A stretch of DNA of 64,000 bases from JAJPKK01 sp963824905 (GCA_963824905.1 CAWGRH010000026.1:101308-165307); one strand, 5' to 3'. Positions 1 through 9,596 are shown, counted from the first letter of the stretch. The notes: generated by a model from the letters alone, not told the origin. A program made the numbers and translations.

Positions 1-365
1 GCTCGGGCAAGCACGCCGATCCCACCGTGATCCCGGCCGGCAACTTCACGCTGTCGATCATGTATGTCGAGCCGGGCCAGGGCAACGCGGCGCACACCCA
101 CGAGGTCGAGGAGATATTCTTCGTGCTGCAGGGCTTCCTCGATGTGTTCGTCGAGGACGAGGCCGGCAAGCGCGTCACCACGCGGCTCGGCCCATGGGAA
201 TGCATCGCCTGCCCCGCCGGCGTCATCCACGGCTACCAGAACGACAGTCTGGAGCCGGTCTATTTCCAGGTCATGCTCGGCCGCGGCAAGCCCGAAGCCA
301 TGGGCTACGCCGACGAGGAGCTCTACAAGCGCCGCGCCGCCCATCTGCAGGCCGGCGAGGCATAA
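1..365 (+). CDS. Cupin-domain protein, 5'-truncated by the window edge
   Basis: The open frame runs in from the window edge (codons from base 3) and stops at 365, so the start lies outside the window. The internal GTG at 27 is not convincing as a start because conserved-looking sequence precedes it. About 120 residues are visible. They form one double-stranded beta-helix cupin: an HTHEVEE segment supplies the metal-binding His-x-His and Glu residues of cupin motif 1, and a PAGVIHGYQN segment supplies the His of motif 2. Cupins of this size are small-molecule binding or dioxygenase/isomerase-type proteins; the substrate cannot be read from the sequence. The converging neighbour is a frameshifted Bug-type binding protein, with a palindromic repeat between them. 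Confidence 0.75.
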   Translation, partial: SGKHADPTVIPAGNFTLSIMYVEPGQGNAAHTHEVEEIFFVLQGFLDVFVEDEAGKRVTTRLGPWECIACPAGVIHGYQNDSLEPVYFQVMLGRGKPEAMGYADEELYKRRAAHLQAGEA

Positions 366-388
366 CCTCGTCATTCCTGGCGTTTGTT

Positions 389-501
389 TCCCTCCCCGTC
401 TTCGGGGAGGGCGGGGTGGGGTTCTTCCTTGGCTCGCTGCGCTCGCGGACCCCACCCGACCTCGCTATCGCTCGGCCACCCTCCCCGAAGCCGGGGAGGG
501 A
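389..501. repeat. Interspersed CCTCCCC/GGGGAGG palindrome (family A)
   Basis: Two copies of a CCCTCCCCG..CGGGGAGGG palindrome flank a short spacer and are arranged as an inverted pair (GGGTGGGG on one side, CCCCACCC on the other), so the whole unit can fold into a long hairpin. Relatives sit at 6708-6802, 29745-29851 and, diverged, 32340-32458. All are intergenic. It resembles the interspersed palindromes common in Hyphomicrobiales genomes. Confidence 0.8.
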
Positions 502-505
502 TATT

Positions 506-1481
506 TCAATCTGCCTTCGCGCCGGACTTCTTGATCACGGCCGCCCACTTCACGATCTCGGCCTGCATGAAGGTGCCGAAGTCCTTGCCGAAGGCGGTGC
601 CCGGCTCGGAGCCCAGCGTCTGGATGCGCGCGATGACGTCCGGGGCTGCCAGCACCTTCTTCACCTCGGCGATGAGCTTCGCCTGCACCGGCGCCGGGGT
701 CTGGGCGGGGGCGACGATCCCCTCCCAGGAATTGGCGTCGAAGCCGGGCAGGCCCTGCTCCGCCACCGTGGGCAGGTTCGCCAATATCGCCGGGCGCGCC
801 GTCCCGGCATTGGCGAGCGGTCGCACCTTGCCGCTCGAAATCTGCTGCAGGCTCGCCGGCAGCAGGTCGAAGAACATCTGGATGTGGCCGCCGATGAGAT
901 CGTTCATGGCCGGCCCGGTGCCGCGATAGGGCACGTGGACGATGTCGATGTCGGCCATCGTCTTCAAGCAGCTCGCCGCTCATATGTGGGGTCGAGCCAT
1001 TGCCGGCCGAGCCGAAATTGACCGTGCCGGGACGCTTCTTCGCATAGGCGATCAGCTCCTGCACATTGGTGACCGGGAGTTGCGGGTTCACCATCAGCAC
1101 GATCGGCGAGATCGCGAACAGCGCGATCGGCGCGAAGTCGCGCGTCGGATCGAAGGGCAGCCCCTTGGCGTAGAGCGTCGGGTTGACGACCAGCGGACCC
1201 GGCGCGGTGAACAGCAGCGTGTAGCCGTCCGGTTCCGCCTTTGCGACCGATTCCGCGCCGACATTCCCGCCCGCCCCGGCGCGGTTCTCGACGATGAACT
1301 GCTGGCCGGTGCTCTCGGAGAGCTTCTGCGCCAGAAGCCGCGCCATGACGTCGACCGATCCCCCGGGAGGAAACGGATCGACGATACGCACCACGCGATC
1401 GGGATAGGTTTCCGCCTGCGTCGGCAGCGACGGCGCGAGCACGGCCGCAATGACGACGGCGGCGAAACGGAGGGCATTCAT
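506..1481 (-). pseudogene. Bug/TctC-family tripartite-tricarboxylate substrate-binding protein, one frameshift
   Basis: The N-terminal part (start ATG at 1481) has a signal peptide ending near AQAE and the Bug hallmark order: YPDRVVRIVDPFPPGG, the 'VENRAGAGG' loop, 'AKAEPDGYT' and 'GSAGNGS'. Near 965 the frame is lost at GAGCTGCTTGAAG; dropping one base restores 'GELLKTMADIDIVHVPYRG' and a normal C-terminus ending at 506. Both halves are otherwise intact, giving a family-typical length of about 324 residues. Bug proteins bind carboxylates or aromatic acids in the periplasm; no TctA/TctB membrane genes are adjacent, as is common for orphan Bug genes. The single-base change may be a sequencing error or real decay. 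The family call is secure. Confidence 0.85.
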
Positions 1482-1817
1482 TCGCAGGTGCTCCCTGGGC
1501 AGCGACTGCCGACGAGGCTAAGACATCGGCCCCGCGCTTGGAAGCGCAGCGATGTCTCAGGGGTTTCGAACCACCGGCGTCATTCCGGGGCGCCGCCCAG
1601 CACCTCACGTAGGGTGGGCAAAGGCGCTCTTCGCGCCGTGCCCACGCGGACCGCGCGTTAGTGGCGCTCAGACAGCGTGGACACGCTGCGCTTTGCCCAC
1701 CCTATGAGCTGGATTCCGGGTTCGCGCTGGCGCGCACCCCGGAATGACGGGACATGATCGCTGTGCTAAGCCAGCGCCCTCCTCACTCACCGTTTGGCTC
1801 GCAACCAGAGAAACCCC
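1482..1817. repeat. Intergenic region with inverted GTAGGGTGGGCAAAG / CTTTGCCCACCCTA repeat
   Basis: No gene is seen between the Bug gene and the next start. The stretch contains an inverted pair around 1611-1627 and 1690-1706 (GTAGGGTGGGCAAAG against CTTTGCCCACCCTA), nested inside a second pair built from CATTCCGGGGCG (about 1580) and CACCCCGGAATGACGG (about 1735-1752). These mosaic palindromes look like the interspersed repeats found elsewhere in the window and may act as transcription-end structures. Confidence 0.6.
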
Positions 1818-2810
1818 ATGAGCAATCTGCGCCTGACCTTCGCGTGCGGGCCTTATGACCGTACCCAGTCCCTGCGCGACGGCACCCTCGCGCCGGAAGG
1901 CATCGACCTCGTCTACTTGCCGCTGCAGCCCGCCGAGATTTTCTGGCGCATGCTGCAGTACCAGGAGTTCGATGCCTCGGAGATGTCGCTGTCGAACTAC
2001 ACGAGCCTGGTGAGCCGCGGCGATGCGCCGTTCATCGCGATCCCGGCGTTCCCGTCGCGGGTGTTCCGCCACGGCTATTTCTTCATCAACACCGACAGCG
2101 GCATCCGTCATCCCGGCGACCTCAAGGGCAAGCGCGGCGGCGTGCCCGAATACAGCATGACCGCGGCGGTCTACATGCGCGGCCTCCTCGAGCACGAATA
2201 CGGCGTCAAGCCGAGCGACGTCACCTGGGTGCAGGGGCGCGCCGATCGGCTCGGCTACAAGCTCCCCGACAACATCCGCCTTACCATGGCGCCCGCCGGC
2301 GTCGAGCTCGGCGATCTCCTCGAGCGCGGCGAGATCGATTTCCTGATGACCGCCAACAATCCGCTGTCGTTCCGGCGCGGCGCGCCGAACGTCAAGCGGC
2401 TGTTTCCCGATTACGTGCAGGACGAGAAGGACTACTTCCGCCGCACCCGCATCTATCCGATCATGCACACGGTGGTGATCCGCCGCGACATCTACGAGCG
2501 CGACCCCTGGGTGGCGCTGAGCCTCTACAAGGCGTTGTGCACGGCGAAGGACCGTTGCTACCACATCCTCGCCGAGGCCGGCTCGCCGAAGGTGTCGTCG
2601 GCGTGGCTGCAGCCGCTGCTCGAAGAGGAGCGCGCGATCATCGGGCCGGATTGGTTCCCCTACGGCATCGGGCAGAACCGCGAGAGCATCGAGGCGATGC
2701 TGCAATACGCGCATGAGCACGGCCTGACCTCGCGTCGCGTCAAGCTCGAGGAGCTGTTCGCGCCGAGCACGCTGCGCGACATTCCGCTCGCCGAGGGGCA
2801 GCTGACGTGA
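1818..2810 (+). CDS. 4,5-dihydroxyphthalate decarboxylase-like / type II periplasmic-binding-fold protein
   Basis: A protein of 330 residues. The ATG at 1818 is preferred over an upstream TTG because homologous-looking sequence starts at 'MSNLRLTFACGPYDRT'. There is no signal peptide. The fold signature is that of the group annotated as 4,5-dihydroxyphthalate decarboxylase or ABC substrate-binding protein: the early 'YDRTQSLRDG' motif, 'FDASEMSLSNY', 'LKGKRGGVPEYSMTAAVYMRG' and a C-terminal 'EELFAPST'. Family members decarboxylate dihydroxyphthalate or simply carry the binding-protein fold without transport. A phthalate pathway is not visible nearby, so decarboxylase activity is an inference from family only. 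The adjacent Bug gene suggests a local theme of aromatic or carboxylic acids. Confidence 0.75.
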   Translation: MSNLRLTFACGPYDRTQSLRDGTLAPEGIDLVYLPLQPAEIFWRMLQYQEFDASEMSLSNYTSLVSRGDAPFIAIPAFPSRVFRHGYFFINTDSGIRHPGDLKGKRGGVPEYSMTAAVYMRGLLEHEYGVKPSDVTWVQGRADRLGYKLPDNIRLTMAPAGVELGDLLERGEIDFLMTANNPLSFRRGAPNVKRLFPDYVQDEKDYFRRTRIYPIMHTVVIRRDIYERDPWVALSLYKALCTAKDRCYHILAEAGSPKVSSAWLQPLLEEERAIIGPDWFPYGIGQNRESIEAMLQYAHEHGLTSRRVKLEELFAPSTLRDIPLAEGQLT

Positions 2811-2859
2811 GGCGTGCGACGTGATTTGCGCGTGTGCCGACGAAGTGAACCCAGCCCCG

Positions 2860-2946
2860 TCATCGCCGGGCTTGTCCCGGCGACCCCGATAATAGGGCAC
2901 GGCCGTGCCACGGTGATCGGGGTGGCCGGGACAAGCCCGGCCATGA
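2860..2946. repeat. Interspersed GCCGGGCTTGTCCCGGC palindrome (family B)
   Basis: Inverted pair of GCCGGGCTTGTCCCGGC-type arms around a short spacer containing CACGGCCGTG. Copies lie at 7443-7529, 10946-11036 and 34866-34955, with a diverged version at 22420-22533. All lie between genes. Confidence 0.85.
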
Positions 2947-2969
2947 CCGCCTAAAGATCTGTGCAGGGG

Positions 2970-4125
2970 TCACGAACGAAACGCCGTCGCGCGCTTCAGC
3001 ATGTCCCTCACCCTGCGCGCCATTGCCATGGCATCGCGGCGCATCGTCTCGATGCGGCATGCGAGCGCGAAGTTTCCGCCCGGGCCAAGCGCGATCATGA
3101 CGTCCGCCATCGCCAGCCGGTCGCGCCACAGATGATCCATCAGCGGGTGTTCCGGCACCGCGCATGAATCGGCGAACCGGATGGTGTCGTCGGCGACGAG
3201 CGCCGCGGTGAGGTCCGTCATCGCCTGGAGGCCGGGGGAGAAACGGGCCATGCGCTCGTCATAGGCTATCTTCCATGGCCATGCGCGGTCGCCGCTGCGC
3301 AGAAGAATAACACTCGCGATCTCGCGCTCCATCGAGGCTGAGCTCCGCGACCATCGCCGCGCCCCGGCCCGCAAGTGCGTCGAGCGCGGCTTCGGCGAAG
3401 CGGCGGTGTGCGTCACTCTGAATCAGCGCAGTGCCGGCCGCGCCTTTCCAGCCCTTCGACTCCAGCGCAAGGAATCGCTGCAACGCCTGCGCAATCGTCT
3501 CGGGATAACGCGCGACCGCGAATTCCACCTGCCCTACTTCGTCGAGACGGCGCCGCAGGCGGCGCGCCTCGCGCACACGTTTGGCGCCGATCACCTGGTC
3601 GAGGTCGCGCGGGCGGCCGGCGGCGAGGTCGAGCGCGGCGCGCTGATGCTCCCCGAATGCACGATGCGCGCCGCCGCGGCTTTCAGCGGCCGCCCGCAAT
3701 GCCTGCGCCACCGGGCCGGCGGCCGGCAGCAGCGGCAGCAGCAGAAGCTTCGGCAAACCTGCGTCGCCGATAATGTGCCTCACGAACGCCGCAGCCACTT
3801 CGGCGGTTGCGTCGCGATCGGCGAGCGGCGTGCCCAGTGGCGCGAAGGGGTGAGTCCAGCCGACGAGCAGCGGAAGCTTCACCCCGTACCGCCGCGACGA
3901 CAGGCGAAATGGCAGCATCCCGAGGAGCTGCCGTTCGGCGGACCACACGAGGATCGCCTCGACGTCACGGCCGAGCGCCGGCGCCGCGGCGAGTGCGAAG
4001 TCCGGCGTGTAGAACACGTTCGGCTCGGCGGCGCGCTCCGCGAGCCGTCGCCATGCATCGACGATGTCGCCGAGGCCGGCCAGCGGCCGGCGCTCGATGA
4101 CGAGGTCTTTCGCGGGCGCCAGCAT
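2970..4125 (-). pseudogene. GNAT/FemAB-like acyltransferase (CelD/BcsL type), one frameshift
   Basis: Start ATG at 4125, one base after the stop of the flippase gene, so translation is probably coupled. The first ~265 residues contain the CelD/BcsL-type core: 'VFYTPDFALAAAPALG', 'LPLLVGWTHPFAPLGTPL' and 'FLALESKGWKG..GTAL'. At about 3323-3335 the frame shifts by one base; the other frame continues with 'REIASVILLRSGDRAWPWK' and 'ADSCAVPEHPLMDHLWRDR', the conserved acyltransferase C-terminus. The rejoined protein is about 385 residues. Such enzymes transfer acyl groups during polysaccharide or capsule synthesis, which fits the upstream flippase. A sequencing indel or true inactivation are both possible. 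Confidence 0.8.
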
Positions 4126-4126
4126 G

Positions 4127-5485
4127 TCACCCCCGCGACGGGCCGCCCCAGATGAAGACATGAAGTCCGAGCCTGCGCTTGGCGACAATGAAGAGCAGCG
4201 TCAACTCCGTGAGCACGGCCGATGTCGTCGCGATCGCCGCGCCGGTCAGCCCGAGATGCGGGATCAGCAGCAGGCACAGCACAAGGTTCACCGCAAACGC
4301 GATGCCGTAGATCGCAGCGCAGATTTTCTGCTGGCCGATCATGTTGAGATGGCGTTCGGCCGGTCCCACTGCGGCGCGGGCGACGAGGCCGACCGACATG
4401 ATGACGATGAGATGGTAGCCGTCGGCAAAGCCCGGGCCGAACAGCATCAGGATCGGCTTGCCGAGAAGAAGCAGCACCGTGGCGAGCGCGAGCGACGGCC
4501 AGAACGTCCAGCGGATCGTTTGGGCGAGGAAGGCCGCGAGCTTATCGTGCGCGCCGGCGGCGTGATATTCGCTGAAGCGGTGGGCCGAGGCCGCCGACAC
4601 CGCGAAGTAGATGAAGTTGACGAGCGCCAGCGTCTTGGCAGCGGCGTAGTAGACCGCGACGTCGGCGGGGCCGACGAAGGCCTGCAGCACCAGCGTGTCC
4701 ACATAGGTGAGCAGGATGAAGAAGCTGTCGACGAGGGCGAGCGGCAGCGCGGTCTTTATCCAGTGGGCGAGCTCATAGCGCCGCGGCCCCGGCGGCACCT
4801 CGCGACCGAGCCGGCGGCCGAGCACGACCATTTGCACGATGATCACCGCCCAGAACGCCGCGGCGGCGGTGGCGAGCGTGGTGTCTGCGCCGACCGCGCC
4901 GCCGGCGAGAAAGAAGCCGCCGGTCACCGCGATGACGATCAGCGGATGCACGATGAACACCGGTGCGAGCGCAAGCTCGATCCAGTTGAAGGAGCGCGCG
5001 ACCGGGTCCTGGAGCGTGCTCAGCGTGAAGGCCGGCAGCGTCAGGCTCACCAGCACGAAGGGTAGGAAGTAATAGCCGCTGACGCGGTGGCCGAGCGCGA
5101 GCACCGTGCCGAGCACGATGGCGCCGACGGCAATCCCGTTGCCGAGGCACAGCAGGCGGCTGCCGAGGAGAAAGCCGCGCAGGCGGTCGAGGTCGCCGCG
5201 GGTGCGATATTCCGGGATGAAGCGCTGCGCCGACGAGCCGATGCCGAGCGCGCTCAGCATGCCGAGGAAGGCGACCCACGACCACGCATAGACGTAGATA
5301 CCGAACTCGAAGCGGCCCATCCACCGCGCCAGCACGATCTGGCTCACGAACAGGATGCCGGCTCCGGCGACGCGGATCATGAACGCGCTGCCGGCGACGC
5401 GCTGTGCGGTCGCATGATCGCCGCGGTCGGCAAGCCACACGGCGGCGCGGTCGCGGAGCCCCGCGAGCGCGCTGCGCGATGACAT
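4127..5485 (-). CDS. Polysaccharide flippase / MATE-like Wzx family membrane protein
   Basis: A protein of 452 residues; the ATG at 5485 is chosen over a TTG at 5503. It is a polytopic inner-membrane protein with about twelve to fourteen hydrophobic segments spread over the whole length. It matches the oligosaccharide flippase (MOP/Wzx) pattern, with 'FGIYVYAWSWVAFLGMLSALG' early and a basic 'IPEYRTRGDLDRLR' loop. The family moves lipid-linked glycans across the inner membrane. It forms a two-gene operon with the acyltransferase immediately downstream (one base between stop and start), consistent with export and acyl decoration of a surface glycan. Substrate unknown. Confidence 0.85.
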   Translation of the reverse strand: MSSRSALAGLRDRAAVWLADRGDHATAQRVAGSAFMIRVAGAGILFVSQIVLARWMGRFEFGIYVYAWSWVAFLGMLSALGIGSSAQRFIPEYRTRGDLDRLRGFLLGSRLLCLGNGIAVGAIVLGTVLALGHRVSGYYFLPFVLVSLTLPAFTLSTLQDPVARSFNWIELALAPVFIVHPLIVIAVTGGFFLAGGAVGADTTLATAAAAFWAVIIVQMVVLGRRLGREVPPGPRRYELAHWIKTALPLALVDSFFILLTYVDTLVLQAFVGPADVAVYYAAAKTLALVNFIYFAVSAASAHRFSEYHAAGAHDKLAAFLAQTIRWTFWPSLALATVLLLLGKPILMLFGPGFADGYHLIVIMSVGLVARAAVGPAERHLNMIGQQKICAAIYGIAFAVNLVLCLLLIPHLGLTGAAIATTSAVLTELTLLFIVAKRRLGLHVFIWGGPSRG

Positions 5486-5621
5486 GGCCTCGCTCGACGC
5501 CAAGGGGGCCCTCCGGTTCGGTTGCGCGCAGGCTACGGCGTTTCGCCTTAATCTTCGGTTCGGCGACGCGCTGCGGTGCGGCGGCGTGGGCGCGAAGATT
5601 AAGGGCAGGTTAATTCACCGA

Positions 5622-5731
5622 CCTCGTCCTGAGGAGCGTCCGCAGGACGCGTCTCGAAGGACGGCCACGGGCCGCAGGGCTTGGGGCGATCCTTCGAGAC
5701 GCCGTGCTGCGCACGGCTCCTCAGGATGAGG
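5622..5731. repeat. Interspersed CCTGAGGAG...CTCCTCAGG palindrome (family C)
   Basis: Inverted pair: CTCGTCCTGAGGAGCGTCC at the left and GGCTCCTCAGGATGAGG at the right, with the internal pair CGTCTCGAAGGA / TCCTTCGAGACG. This 110-bp unit matches a palindromic repeat very common in Bradyrhizobiaceae-like genomes. It sits in the 290-bp space between the flippase gene and the aldolase gene; nothing else is seen there. Confidence 0.85.
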
Positions 5732-5779
5732 TCTGGAGCAATTTCACAAACTCTGGGCGCAATGTCCACGCACGGGAAC

Positions 5780-6667
5780 TCACACACTCTCCTCCGCCAC
5801 CTCCTCAAGCGCTGCGGCGACGGCCTTGCGTTCGTCCGCGGCGAGCGGGGGCTGCGGCGGCAGGGGATCGCCCACCGCGTAGCCCTGGAACTCGAGCCCC
5901 GCCTTGATGCAGGCGGCCAAGTTGAAGCGCGCGAAGGCCTCGTTGATGCGCCACAGCCGGCGCTGCAGGACCATCGCCTCGCTCCACTTGCCGGCCCGGC
6001 AGAGATCATAGAGCCGCACGCTCTGGCGCGGGATGATGCAGGCGGGTCCCGCCATCCAGCCGACGCCGCCGATCAGCATCACCGCGGCGGGAATGTGCGC
6101 GGACGCCGAGAATACGCGCAGCGCGTCGCCGCAGCGGTTCATGATCGAGAGCAGACGGCCGGTATTGCTCGATGCGTCCTTGATGTAGCGGATGCGCGGA
6201 TGCGCCGCGAGCCGCGCAATGACGTCGAGGGTCAAGTCGCTGCGCTGGAACTGCGGGTTGGTGTAGAGCACGACGGGAATGTCGACGGCATCGGCGATGG
6301 CGCGGAAGTAGCTTTCGACCTGCGCGTCCTTGAGCGGGAAATACGCTTCGAGAATCGCAAGGATGCCGGTGGCGCCGAGCTTCTCGTAATGCCGCGCCTG
6401 GGCGACGGCATCGGCGGTCGCGGTCGAGGCGACACCGGCCACGACCGGCACGCGGCCGCGAGCGGCCTCGAGCGTCGCGGCGACCACCGCCGAGCGCTGC
6501 TCGCGGTCGAGATAGGCGAACTCGCCGGTCGAGCCGAGCGGCGTGAGGCCATGCACGCCGGCGTCGATGAGGTCGCTCGCCAGCCGCGCCAGCACCTCGG
6601 TCTTGACGCGCCCGGCGGCATCGACGGGCGACACGAGATAGGGAAACACACCGTGGAATTCGGACAT
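5780..6667 (-). CDS. DapA (dihydrodipicolinate synthase)/N-acetylneuraminate lyase family aldolase
   Basis: A 295-residue TIM-barrel class I aldolase, started at the ATG at 6667 where the family sequence begins ('MSEFHGVFPYLVSPVD'). Key residues are visible: the GSTGE loop at residues 45-49 that binds the pyruvate carboxylate, the Tyr in 'VLYTNPQF', and the Schiff-base Lys in 'YIKDASSNTGR'. The family condenses or cleaves pyruvate with aldehydes. Since no lysine genes surround it, a catabolic 2-keto-3-deoxy sugar-acid or similar aldolase is as likely as DapA itself. A palindromic repeat separates it from the next gene on each side. Confidence 0.85.
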   Translation of the reverse strand: MSEFHGVFPYLVSPVDAAGRVKTEVLARLASDLIDAGVHGLTPLGSTGEFAYLDREQRSAVVAATLEAARGRVPVVAGVASTATADAVAQARHYEKLGATGILAILEAYFPLKDAQVESYFRAIADAVDIPVVLYTNPQFQRSDLTLDVIARLAAHPRIRYIKDASSNTGRLLSIMNRCGDALRVFSASAHIPAAVMLIGGVGWMAGPACIIPRQSVRLYDLCRAGKWSEAMVLQRRLWRINEAFARFNLAACIKAGLEFQGYAVGDPLPPQPPLAADERKAVAAALEEVAEESV

Positions 6668-6707
6668 TCTCTTCTCTCTCCCCGCCCTCGGGGAGGCCTG
6701 GCTACTT

Positions 6708-6802
6708 CTCCCTCCCCGACTTCGGGGAGGGCAGGGTGGGGCTCTTCCTTCTATCGCACAAAGCAAGACCCCACCCTACCCTCCCCGAAAGTCGGGGAGG
6801 GA
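6708..6802. repeat. Family A palindrome
   Basis: Same architecture as at 389-501: CCTCCCCG..CGGGGAGGG arms in inverted pair with GGGTGGGG and CCCCACCC inside. A shorter half-copy (CTCCCCGCCCTCGGGGAG) lies immediately left at about 6678-6695. Confidence 0.8.
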
Positions 6803-6840
6803 TGAGTTGCTGCTCGCGCGTCAAACGAAAGCGTTCGTAG

Positions 6841-7395
6841 TCACCCCGAAAAGCCGCCGTCTTCGAGGAATGCCCGTTCCTCCATAGTGGTCGCGCGTCC
6901 CAGCGCGGCGTTGCGATGGGGAAACCGGCCGAAGCGGCGGATGATGTCGGCATGATGTTCGGCAAAACGAGCGCCTTCTGGATCGTCCGCGCGCCGGCAC
7001 AGCTCGGCGCAGTGCTCCTGGTCAGACAGCGTCTCCGAATGCATGAACGGCAGATAGAAGAAGCGCCGCTCGGGATTGGCAAAGCTCATGTCGAAGCCGC
7101 GGGCGATGGCACGGCCGGCGACGACGCGGGCGAGCGGGTCGGTCGCGAAGGCTTTCGCCTCGCCGCGAAACATGTTGCGCGGGAACTGGTCCAGCGCGAG
7201 GAGCAGCGCGAAGACGCCATCCGCGGTGTCCTCCCAGGCGGTGAGTTTGCCCGCCGCTGCAGCCTCGTAGAGCGGCAGAAACTGCGCGCGGATGTCCGTG
7301 TCGATCGTGTCGTCCCTCTTGAACCAGCGGTCCGGCCCGAGCGCCCGCCAATAGGCGATGACCTCGGCGGGAGTCGGGAGTGTGGAGAGTGACAT
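6841..7395 (-). CDS. DUF924 family protein
   Basis: A 184-residue soluble protein whose sequence follows the DUF924 pattern closely: an N-terminal 'EVIAYWRALGPDRWF', 'LALDQFPRNMFRG', a 'FATDPLAR' stretch, then 'FFYLPFMHSE.L.DQE' and a C-terminal 'FGRFPHRNAALGR'. Members are all-helical and resemble TPR folds; the biochemical role is unknown. It is flanked by palindromic repeats, so it is probably monocistronic. Confidence 0.9.
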   Translation of the reverse strand: MSLSTLPTPAEVIAYWRALGPDRWFKRDDTIDTDIRAQFLPLYEAAAAGKLTAWEDTADGVFALLLALDQFPRNMFRGEAKAFATDPLARVVAGRAIARGFDMSFANPERRFFYLPFMHSETLSDQEHCAELCRRADDPEGARFAEHHADIIRRFGRFPHRNAALGRATTMEERAFLEDGGFSG

Positions 7396-7442
7396 GCGCT
7401 ATTGACCGCTCGATGCACTACGCCAGTTTCGCTCTCACATCG

Positions 7443-7529
7443 TCATGGCCGGGCTTGTCCCGGCCACCCCGCTAATCATGGCAAGGCCGTGCCTCGTGAT
7501 CGGGGTCGCCGGGACAAGCCCGGCGATGA
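7443..7529. repeat. Family B palindrome
   Basis: GCCGGGCTTGTCCCGGCC and GCCGGGACAAGCCCGGC arms in inverted orientation with about 50 bp between them; near-identical to the copies at 10946 and 34866. Confidence 0.85.
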
Positions 7530-7575
7530 GGGCAGTGGGAGAGTATGCCCCATTGGAACGCATCAAACCCTCACC

Positions 7576-9408
7576 TCACCCGAGACGATCGCCCGATAGA
7601 GCGTGCCGTCGAGCCGCACGTAGGCTGCTCGATCGCGGATCGTCGAAAAACATCTCATTCGCGATCCCATCGGGATCAAAACCCTCGCGCGCAAGGCCGA
7701 TCTTTTTCTGCTTGAACGTCGCGGTGACCTCGATCGTTTCGCACACGCGCAGGAACAGCGGCCGGGCGTAGTCGGGAAGCCGCGCGGCGACGTAGGCGTG
7801 GAGCGCCTTAAGATCGAGGCCCGGCGTGCATACGATCGCCGCCACGCCGGCGCGCCCCTCGCGTCCTGCGACCTCGACGCCGTAGACGTTGGCTTCGCGG
7901 ATGCCGGGGAAGCTGCCGACGATCTCGGCGACCTCCATGGTCGAGACGTTCTCGCCCTTCCAGCGGAAGGTATCGCCGATGCGGTCGACGAAATAGAAAT
8001 AGCCGTCGGCGTCCTCGCGCATGAGATCGCCGGAGCGAAACCAGGCGTCGCCCTTCGTGAAGACGTCGCGCAAAATTTTCGGGGCGTTGTGCGCGGTGTC
8101 GGCGTAGCCCTCGAACCGCATGTTGGACGAGGCGGGATCGTCGAGGATCTGCCCGACCGCCTCGCCGATCTCGCCGGGAGCGGCGCGTTCGCACAGCCCC
8201 TCCGCGTTGCGGATCGGCTGCTGGCCGTGCACGTCGAACCGGACGATCGCGATCGGGAACCGGCGCTTGAGGAACCACGGCAACCGGCCGACCGCGCCGG
8301 CCCGACCGTCGAAGTTGAACAGGTTCACGTTGCCTTCGGTCGCCGCATAGAACTCGAGGATGCGCGGGATCGAAAACCGTGCCGCAAAGCGTGGCCACAC
8401 CTCGGGACGCAGCCCGTTGCCGATGGCGAGCCGCAGCCGGTGGGCGCGCTCGCGCGGATGGGGCGGCGCTTCCACGAGATAGCGGCACAGCTCGCCGATG
8501 TATTGGAACAGCGTGCAGTCGTTGGCGACCACCTCGTCCCAGAATTCGCGGGCGGAAAATTTTTCGCGGATGAACACCGAGCCGCCGGCAACGAGCGTCG
8601 CGCCGATGGCGACGACGCCGCCGGCGGTGTGATGCATCGGCAGGCAGTCGTACATGCGGTCATCGGCGCGCGCGTCCATCACGCCGCAAAAGCCACAGGC
8701 CGCCAGCATGATCCGATAGTGGTTGATGTTGGCCGCCTTCGGCATTCCCGTGGTGCCGGAGGTGTAGATGAACAGCGCCTTGTCCTCGATGGTGAGGTCG
8801 ATCTTTTCCGCGATGCCGAGCGGCCCGCCGTCGAGCGCGGCAACTGCGAGATCGATACGCGGCTGGTCGCCGCCCTGCGGACCGGGAGCGCCGTGCAGCC
8901 AGACCTTGGGCGCGGCTTTGAGAAAGCCCGCGGTCGATACGAGGGCGGCGAGGCACTCCGCCGCGACGATCACGTGCCGCGCTGCGACGATGTCGATGCA
9001 ATAGGCGAGCGAAGTGCCGGTGAGACTGGTGTTGAGGAGTGCGACCGTTGCGCCGGCGCGGGTGAGCCCGAGCCAGATCGCGAGATACTCCGGCCGGTTC
9101 GGCATCAGCAGTGCCACCACGTCGCCTTTGGCGATGCCCTGCTGCAAGGCCCAGCGCAGGTAGCGGCGGGACCGTTCGGCGAGCGTCCGGTAGCTCAGGG
9201 TTTCGCGCGCGGATATCAGCGCGGGCTTGTCGCCGCACGCGTCGGCGAGCTCGTCGATGACGACTGGAAAAATGCGGCGCGGGTTGCGCACGATCGGCGC
9301 GGTGCGCCGCAGCGTGCGCATCCCGGCGCGGAGATAAATCAGGTCGCTCGCTAGCCGTTCGAACACAAGTCCTCGTGCGCCGCGCGCGTCCGAAATGTGC
9401 AGCGCCAT
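7576..9408 (-). CDS. Long-chain acyl-CoA synthetase (AMP-forming, FATP/FadD6-like), C-terminal frameshift
   Basis: ATG at 9408 gives about 610 residues. The adenylate-forming signature 'FIYTSGTTGMPKA' is clear, followed by 'EFYAATEGNVNLFN' and the hinge region 'RSGDLMREDADGYFYFVDRIGDTFRWKGENVST', which identify the very-long-chain acyl-CoA synthetase/FATP-like branch. The enzyme activates fatty acids with ATP and CoA at the membrane. The last ~20 codons are odd: in the next frame, from about 7640 to a stop at 7563, the sequence reads 'YVRLDGTLYRAIVSGEV', which is the usual ending of this family. A one-base indel near 7630-7645 therefore probably separates the annotated tail from the true one. 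Confidence 0.88.
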   Translation of the reverse strand: MALHISDARGARGLVFERLASDLIYLRAGMRTLRRTAPIVRNPRRIFPVVIDELADACGDKPALISARETLSYRTLAERSRRYLRWALQQGIAKGDVVALLMPNRPEYLAIWLGLTRAGATVALLNTSLTGTSLAYCIDIVAARHVIVAAECLAALVSTAGFLKAAPKVWLHGAPGPQGGDQPRIDLAVAALDGGPLGIAEKIDLTIEDKALFIYTSGTTGMPKAANINHYRIMLAACGFCGVMDARADDRMYDCLPMHHTAGGVVAIGATLVAGGSVFIREKFSAREFWDEVVANDCTLFQYIGELCRYLVEAPPHPRERAHRLRLAIGNGLRPEVWPRFAARFSIPRILEFYAATEGNVNLFNFDGRAGAVGRLPWFLKRRFPIAIVRFDVHGQQPIRNAEGLCERAAPGEIGEAVGQILDDPASSNMRFEGYADTAHNAPKILRDVFTKGDAWFRSGDLMREDADGYFYFVDRIGDTFRWKGENVSTMEVAEIVGSFPGIREANVYGVEVAGREGRAGVAAIVCTPGLDLKALHAYVAARLPDYARPLFLRVCETIEVTATFKQKKIGLAREGFDPDGIANEMFFDDPRSSSLRAARRHALSGDRLG

Positions 9409-9596
9409 TCGTGAGCGTGACGGCGCAATCGTCGCAGCACCATCACGGAGTCGGTGCAAGGTGGCAAGCCCACGCGCCACATGCTGCCATCGAGCGGGTG
9501 CGACACCAGCGAGATATGGTCCGGCGGTGGGCCGGCAAGGTGATTGTGTGCGCCGCGCGGACCTTTTAACCTCACGGCAAAAGCTTGGAGGACGCC